Made by a program: the position numbers and the translations under genes. A DNA stretch of 23,792 nucleotides, taken from the NCBI GenBank assembly GCA_002633005.1, contig NMRA01000928.1, positions 44,504-68,295 of the forward strand. Direction: 5' to 3'. Numbering within the stretch: the stretch's first letter is position 1; each line of letters opens with the position of its first letter. The notes beneath the pieces were generated by a model. It was not told the origin of the DNA. It saw nothing but the letters and a program-made list of their open reading frames with translations, and searched no databases. This stretch comes from Phoronis australis. Its lineage: Eukaryota > Phoronida > Phoronidae. Below are positions 18,285 to 23,792 of the stretch, in pieces.

Positions 18285-18804
18285 CAACAATCCGTTCGTT
18301 ACACTGATGGCTCTGAACTTGACAACGGACAGTCAGGGTGAGGAATCTACTTTCCAGACCTTGCAGGGGACGACAAAGAAAACTGGATCTCACTGGGTAA
18401 CACCGTTACAGTCTGTCCTCCAGGCTGAAATTGTCGCCATTCACCAGGCTGCCTAACTTGGAAGAGAGCATGAAGCAATCCTTGGTAACAAGGTTCTCTT
18501 CATACTCTCAGACAGCCAAGCAGCTATTAAAACTCTAACTAAGCCCAAGATCAACTCCCATTGTGTTCTGGCATGTGTAAATGACCACGTTTCAGGTACT
18601 AGAACCGTTCATGTTAACCGGGTTAACGCTCATGTTGGCACTGACGGTAACGAAGCTGCTGACAAACTTGCAAAAGAAGGAGCAAGTGCACCTTGTTTTG
18701 TACCAGAACCTTGCATACCAATTGCCTATTGGTGCTGCAGAGCAAATGTGATACACTGGGTGCGCAAACTGGCCGTGGATACATGGAGAAAGCTCTCCGC
18801 CTGA
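18285..18804 (+). pseudogene. RNase H domain of the same retrotransposon, broken
   Basis: RYTDGSELDNGQSG (tyrosine at 18300) is the RNase H opening with the first catalytic aspartate. A TGA follows at 18339, and the frame then shifts to LQAEIVAIHQAA (catalytic glutamate). A TAA separates that from ILSDSQAAIKTL (third acidic residue, near 18505) and VNAHVGTDGNEAADKLAKEG (18622-18681), the HxGxxGNExAD signature with the last catalytic aspartate. All catalytic residues are present but spread over two frames with stops, so the copy is dead. In life the domain would remove RNA from the RNA-DNA hybrid during target-primed reverse transcription. Confidence 0.9.
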
Positions 18805-18889
18805 AGGCAAACCAAACAACTTTTTCGAAGTCCTTTTGAACCAAAAAGTTCGAAGACATTATGTTTAGATAAGCTTGCTATAAGGTAGC

Positions 18890-19145
18890 TGGTTCAGGTT
18901 ATTACTGGACACTGCAGCCTAGCTCGGCACCGTAACATCACAGGCCACATGGCATGTTCATTTTGTCCCAACTGTGGCTTGGAGGCTGAGACTCCTCAAC
19001 ATCTGGTAGAGACTTACCATGCCTACAGTAGACACCGTAATCTACTACTTGATGGACTTATAACCCGTCTGGTTAACATTGTTAGTTCATACAGGTTTAA
19101 TAGTCTTTCTGAAGAAAACAAGCAGATAAGAAGGTTTTACCCATG
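18890..19145 (+). pseudogene. C-terminal zinc-binding tail of the retrotransposon
   Basis: VITGHCSLARHRNITGHM precedes CPNCGLEAETPQHLVETYHA, the CxxC...ETxxHLxxxC tail seen after RNase H in I/R1-like elements. The last cysteine is replaced (TYHA instead of CxxA), which breaks the metal site. The frame ends at TGA 19144. Confidence 0.85.
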
Positions 19146-19195
19146 ATGACTCCGGTGATGTGTCCCCATGAGTCATAATCAAGTGATTAATGCAG

Positions 19196-19255
19196 TAGGC
19201 CCGGCCTTGTGGCCTAAACACGCCTGATGTACCGCAAAAGGCATCAGGCCACCTG
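19196..19255 (+). other. 3' UTR hairpin of the retrotransposon
   Basis: GCCTGATG (19222-19229) pairs with CATCAGGC (19242-19249), and GTGGCC (19209-19214) can pair with GGCCAC (19247-19252), so nested or alternative stems are possible. A T-rich run follows. Such 3' stem-loops are often what the element's reverse transcriptase recognises; here that is inferred from position. Confidence 0.55.
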
Positions 19256-20222
19256 CACTCTTTTTTGTTCTCGCGATACTAAATGGCTCATTGCCTCATT
19301 GTTGTCTGACATCAAATTCAGAAAGTCATAAACTTAAAAAACGCGTGCAAAATTGCCAAAACATTCCTTAAGTACCAAGTACTGATAAATTTTCTAAAAC
19401 CATTTATAGCTATTATGGTAAATTAAATAAAGGAAACTTTCTGAAACTAAAGAATGTGTCGAAAATCTGAAGAGCTAGATTCTATTATGAGACATAGGCC
19501 TGAAGGATTATGAAAACTTGAAACATTCAGCATTGTACAGAACATGTAATTTAATACTATACCCGAGATGCGTTTTATATGGTTATCGTTCAAAAGCACA
19601 TCAAGATTCTCAGTAAATAGTCACTTGCACTACAGTGTGTGATGAATATAAACCTTGACGTTTCTTGAATAGTATGCACCGAATTTCGATTGATATAAGG
19701 ACTCGAAAGGGCCGTCATTATCAGTGATTGCTCTTCCTTGTTGTGTTTAGGAGTCGGTGGGACAGCCTGTGTGTTTTATTTATGTTACTTAATTGCCGCT
19801 GTTTGGCTGCAGCGTTTAGCGTTGGGAGCTTGTGCCGATCTATGTAAGCTGGTTTTTGCGCTTAATTATACATGTAGTACATGACATACTGACCAGGTGT
19901 TTCGGTCCAGCTGGCTCTGTTTCCATGATTTACTCCGTGGTGATTACCTCATCAGCCACGTCCATAGGCATTGGAACATGGGACGGGGCGGAACAAATGT
20001 GAATGCTCATAAGCCCTCCCCCTGGTCGCCCAGGCTCGAGCATTGACTGCAATGCAAATTCAACATATTTTTTATTACTTTCGTCGCTTTTTTGGAGTGG
20101 ATGGGAGTTCTACCTCCCAACTTTGTAAGCAGAGGGGTACTCAACTGCTCACCTGTACAGTGAATGTGAAAGACAGTGAATGTAAAAGGGCGGCTCGGCA
20201 ACTTTTTTCTCCGTTGCAAACT
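19256..20222. other. no supported gene
   Basis: This is mostly AT-rich. A strong acceptor-like TTCCTTGTTGTGTTTAG (ending about 19751) is followed by only 13 open codons with no good donor, so it is not called as an ankyrin exon. A GC-richer patch at 19950-20045 is unassigned. Confidence 0.4.
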
Positions 20223-20374
20223 CTATCGGTAGACTTACTATTTCTATCGACAGACTTACTATCTCTATAGATAGACTTATTAATCCTGTCGATACATGAA
20301 ACTTACTATCTCTATCGGTAGACTTATTGACTCAATTGATAGAGTTGGTAAGTCTATCGATAAAGATCATCGCC
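20223..20374 (+). repeat. 21-bp minisatellite, seven units
   Basis: Units start at 20223, 20244, 20265, 20286, 20312, 20333 and 20354. The period is 21 bp except for one 5-bp insertion in the fourth unit. The consensus is about CTATCGATAGACTTACTATCT. Its first half is nearly palindromic, so the array can form hairpins, and the last unit contains TATCGATA. Confidence 0.9.
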
Positions 20375-22876
20375 AGAAAATTGTAACATGTACCACCGCA
20401 AGCAGCACTCCATAAGAAATACACAAGAACGAACTGTTAGCAATAATTAAAGTAATGGAAAATAACTACACAGCTTGCCCATAGCCTGCCACAGTGTGTG
20501 TTCAGACTTGTTTTTTTTCAAAATATCAGCGTCATTGGTGAAAAAAATCACTTATCTTGAAGTTTCAAATGTACATGTAGGCCTTTGTTAAAGATTGTGC
20601 GGAAGCCAATGTGTGAGCACAGAGCTAATTTTAAAGTCATGTTTGTGGTAGAATTCATTTCACGATCAAATTTGCCTATAGCCTAGGTGTCGACCAGGAG
20701 TATTTAGAGGTTGTTGATTCCATTTTTATTGATTTTTTTAAAAATCCTCGTTTCTTGTGGTCACAAAACGGATCCACGATGTAAAAGAAGAGTTTCTGAT
20801 CGCCTGTTCGTCTTGCATTGGAATTTGCACTCTGTTGAGGAAAGATTAGCTCACAATCGGTATAAAAACACTGTTATGCCTAATTTTCCATCCAGAATGA
20901 TCGTAGGAATGGTTTCGAAGTTGAAAAATTTTGGAATTTATACAGGATTCTACATTTTTCGCCAGTAAGTACATGTAGATGATTTAAGAGTCATTGCATG
21001 AGAAAGTCACACCGATGTTGGATCACGACATGTCACGGATTGTTTTGACATATAGCTTACTTATACTCGTAGGTGGAATGGCTAACACCGAAAACAATTT
21101 CATGTAAAAATGTAACTCTTCGCAGAAAAAAATGCCCCTTAGGAATTTTAGCTCGTTTCTGCCTTCAGAAACTATCAAATTTTAGCATATTTGTTGTATG
21201 ACTGTGCATCACATAGGGAAAAACAGAAACTAAGAATAACGTACTGAGTAAATACAACTTATATCTACGTGAAAACATAAATAGCATAATTGAAAAGTCT
21301 TCTCAAGTTTACTCTTTTGTAAGTTTTTAACCCAACTCTGTTAAACTGTGTAGCGGCTAGAAATACCTTCCATTCGATGGTGATTTCTTTCAAAGCGCAG
21401 AATCACGCACAGAAGTGTGCAAAAATTTAAAAATATCCGTGGCAGTGACTTGGTGTCCTGCATGCTTCGAGTATTTCCATCAACTTTGTTAGAATCGGCC
21501 GTCTTGTTCACATGACACGTTCGTAAGCTCAATTACAAACACCCCGAAGAAGTCCTTCCGATTTATATGCAACAAAAAACCATGTCAAAACGATTATATA
21601 GTTTTGCCAGAGCTCAAAATCCGAGGCAATTTAAAATTCGTGTGGCTGGTGCACAGAAATATACAGTTGCAAACTCAAATTTCGGCGTGAACACGATTAC
21701 AATTGTCGGTACCCGCGGGATTTCTGCTTGGCGTCTAGAAGTTCAGAAAGACATCCAGTAAAAAATAAAGTATATTAACACAAGGCAATTCAAACACCGT
21801 GTATAATTAAATGACTATGGCTAACTGTACATTTTAAGTACAGAAGGCCCACGGGGGGCACTTTTTAAGCTTCTGGGGGCTCAAACGCTGAATTGCGTAT
21901 CATTATCAGGGTAACCAGGTATTTAAATATCGAAAACTTTAGGCTTGAAGCCAGTGGTGTTAGAAACAATGAGGCCAAAATACTCAAACCATTTTTATTG
22001 ACCCTCCTTTTGAAACGTATAGCTGGCAGTTGCCAATCTTGAGTGTGAACCGTAGTCACGGTAAAACGGTATTCTAGGATTATTACGGTATACTAAGGTG
22101 TGCACCCCATATAACAACGAAATTTTGAAGAATATAAACTGCCTGTTTTTTATCAAAGATATATCGTAACCAATAGAGCTAGTTTGCACACAAAACAGAA
22201 TATCAGGGATATTCATGTCCCAAAACATGGAAATGACAATTTTAACGACATAAAATATGCATTTGGCTTATGTAATAAATTTGAAAAGAAAACAAATGCT
22301 AAAAGCAAAGCCTTCTGGGTGAGAGCTCAAAACGGTTAACATCAGGCAACTGCGGGAAATAAACCTATCAACTTCTGAATTAAAAACACAGAAACATAAT
22401 GGCATAAAAGAAGCAAATATTTTTGATTTCATCAAAGGTGTGCTATAATTACCAATACCAAAACATCCCACAAAGAATTCTCATGACTGCACATATGGAT
22501 ATTAGGTTAAGAGCGTCTAGGAGAGCATTGATTGCAGAAAATTGATCAATGTCTGTGCTTCTCAGGCCTTATATGCAAATACAGCGAGAGAAGTACGTGT
22601 AAGACATTTGATTATTGTATATTTGGTCGCTGCAGCTGGCCAGAGGTAACCACATGTTTCTGACCTTATCACCAAAGTCAGCTCTCCAAGATCGCAAATT
22701 ACCGTCTCCCGATCTACCCTGACACTAATGTTGCTGTTTAGTAGTTGTAAGCGTCCTTGTCATGCTGTGAGCAAACTGAGGAGCGTTGATCAACTTCTGG
22801 CAACCGATGCTTTCAAGACGCTTTGACGGTGGATGTTGCAGATTGTATTTAAAACGTCTGGAGGTTCGGATATTTG
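20375..22876. other. AT-rich stretch without supported gene
   Basis: No splice-supported exon was found. An 85-codon plus frame (20711-20968) ends next to a GTAAGT, but no matching acceptor or domain is evident. A 64-codon frame at 21567-21761 (starting MQQKTMSKRLYSFARAQNPR) has reasonable composition but no recognisable family. Three TACATGTA octamers lie nearby (20572, 20970, and 19869 just upstream). Confidence 0.4.
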
Positions 22877-23411
22877 TTATTGTCGATCCCAAAGAATGTA
22901 ACGAGTAAACGTCTTACAGTCGCAGATAAAATGTGTGATGCATGCGTGCACCCAGCCTAAAATATAGGGGGGCTCGAATTTTTGACAATGTGGGGCTTTT
23001 ACTTAAAAAAAACGGGAAAACGGGGTTGGTTCAGAGCTATGAATTGTGCATTCGCCGATATCTCGCCTTTTTAGGGGACGTTTGTCTGTTTTTTTCGAAC
23101 ATGGTGTTTCTGTGAGGCGGACCTTTTTTGCCCACTTTGCCAAATGGGGGCTCGAAATGGGGGCTCCTTCGAGCCCCCCAAGCCCCCGAGTGCGCGCATG
23201 TGATGGAAGTAACTCCCAGACAAGCTAGATTTGAGTAATTGCGGTGAGCCTGGTGCACTACCATGATGGATTCTCGTTGAATACATTTCTCTGCAATATA
23301 GTATCGTTTCAAGCAGCTGATGAGAGCACCATAGGATTGCACCAACTTGGATGACGTACACATTTTGATGAACGTTGAAGATGCTGAATCTGACAAGCAA
23401 TAAAACTGTCA
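22877..23411 (-). pseudogene. minus-strand open frame split by MITE copy 2
   Basis: After an acceptor-like AGTTTTATTGCTTGTCAG the minus strand is open for about 68 codons (SSKLVQSYGALISCLKRYYI through LACLGVTSI) up to the MITE. Removing the element and one TGATG copy continues the frame as THFICDCKTFTRYILWDRQ to TAA at 22879-22877. The C...HFICDC pattern resembles the C-terminal HxxxxC tails of some non-LTR elements, so this may be an old retroelement end rather than a host gene. A second minus frame is open over most of the same stretch before the MITE, which weakens the call. Confidence 0.35.
22936..23205. mobile_element. MITE copy 2 with 5-bp target duplication
   Basis: The element is 260 bp (22941-23200), starts CATGCGTGCACCC and ends GAGTGCGCGCATG, and is flanked by TGATG at 22936-22940 and 23201-23205. 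GGGGGGCTCGAA near the left end (22967-22978) is inverted as TTCGAGCCCCCC near the right end, giving imperfect terminal inverted repeats of about 38 bp. It is related throughout to 4593-4857 in the same orientation. It is non-coding. Confidence 0.9.
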
Positions 23412-23484
23412 TAAGTATTTTAAAAACACAGAAAAATACTACAATGCTTCATAGAATAACTTCAAAACAACATACAAAGTGTAG
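23206..23484. other. flank of split frame and left flank of retrotransposon piece
   Basis: The first 200 bp are the minus-strand frame described above. The rest is AT-rich, with no feature beyond the likely 5' truncation point of the non-LTR piece. Confidence 0.4.
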
Positions 23485-23792
23485 CAATCTATGCAATTCA
23501 CCAACGTTTCTCATTCATGTATTGACCTCTGTATAACAAACAATTTGAGTATCATTGACTCATGTTCTGTACTACTTCCTGTTGGCAATTCTGATCACCA
23601 CACTATCGAAACCACTCTAACTCTTAAAAAACCGGTTAAAGAACAACACACCACTCGAACCAACTGGAAATATGATCAGGTCGACACCGATAAACTGCGT
23701 CAGGATATCACCAACACTGACTGGGATTCCATATTGAACACTGGCGACATTGATGACACTGTTTCACTCTTCACTAGTACTCTCTATGAAAT
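23485..23792 (+). mobile_element. non-LTR retrotransposon, endonuclease end and linker (runs off window)
   Basis: The frame is open from 23485 to the window edge, just over 100 codons. CIDLCITNNLSIIDSC is the LDLxxTNN block of apurinic-like endonucleases of CR1/Jockey-type elements. LLPVGNSDHHTIETTL contains the SDH motif with the catalytic histidine. A linker with TRTNWKYDQVDTDKLRQDI and a W-D pattern follows, as expected before the reverse transcriptase. A stop lies just upstream at 23482 and earlier endonuclease blocks are missing, so the copy seems 5'-truncated. The frame has no break, so it is younger than the relics at 11581-12603 and 17668-19145. More of the element should lie beyond the window. 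Confidence 0.85.

Noticed and set aside
19735-19790. Strong acceptor followed by GAGTCGGTGGGACAG as the third ankyrin exon
   Set aside because: Only 13 codons are open and there is no convincing donor or ankyrin motif.
20711-20968. 85-codon plus frame ending beside GTAAGT, as an ankyrin-gene exon
   Set aside because: The bases before the donor are poor, there is no clear acceptor in phase, and no ankyrin pattern is visible.

Overview
The window reads as draft genomic DNA of a marine invertebrate animal. It is AT-rich, intron-bearing and dense in degenerate transposons, with no bacterial-style gene packing and no long open frame. Canonical GT-AG splice signals, CpG-rich patches, non-LTR retrotransposon relics, MITEs, tRNA-like SINE heads, minisatellites and an excess of the octamer TACATGTA all fit such a genome (amphioxus, hemichordate, echinoderm or mollusc). 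I cannot name the species. One ambiguous base (n) lies at 4534.

Layout: 1-700 holds a G-tract interspersed repeat and a decayed tandem array. From 4260 down to 1849, minus strand, I assemble the 5' part of a spliced gene: a CpG-rich non-coding first exon, a start-codon exon (4055-3939) and a second coding exon (1926-1849) joined in matching phase. Head-to-head with it, plus strand, 4391-5056 is a broken coding segment interrupted by a 265-bp MITE. A hairpin with 112-bp arms (5373-5620) follows, then a composite satellite-like block (5742-7250) whose units carry DR1-type nuclear-receptor motifs. 7260-9740 is AT-rich with no supported gene. 9744-10497 holds a TG/CG tract and two minisatellite patches in opposite orientation. 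11581-12600 holds two pieces of non-LTR reverse transcriptase in swapped order. tRNA-like SINE heads lie near 12749-12825 and 15490-15575. At 16348-16945, plus strand, two phase-0 exons start an ankyrin-repeat gene. Its second intron, or the downstream region, holds a decayed reverse transcriptase-RNase H retrotransposon (17668-19255). A 21-bp minisatellite lies at 20223-20374. A second copy of the MITE (22941-23200) splits a minus-strand open frame, and an open non-LTR endonuclease/linker segment runs off the right edge (23485-23792).

The main findings are a TIR/5-bp-TSD MITE family with two dated-by-TSD insertions, each of which splits an open reading frame that is restored when the element and one TSD are removed, and two multi-exon genes recognisable only from splice signals and phase. 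No biochemical pathway links the genes, and nothing indicates CRISPR, phage or another defence system.
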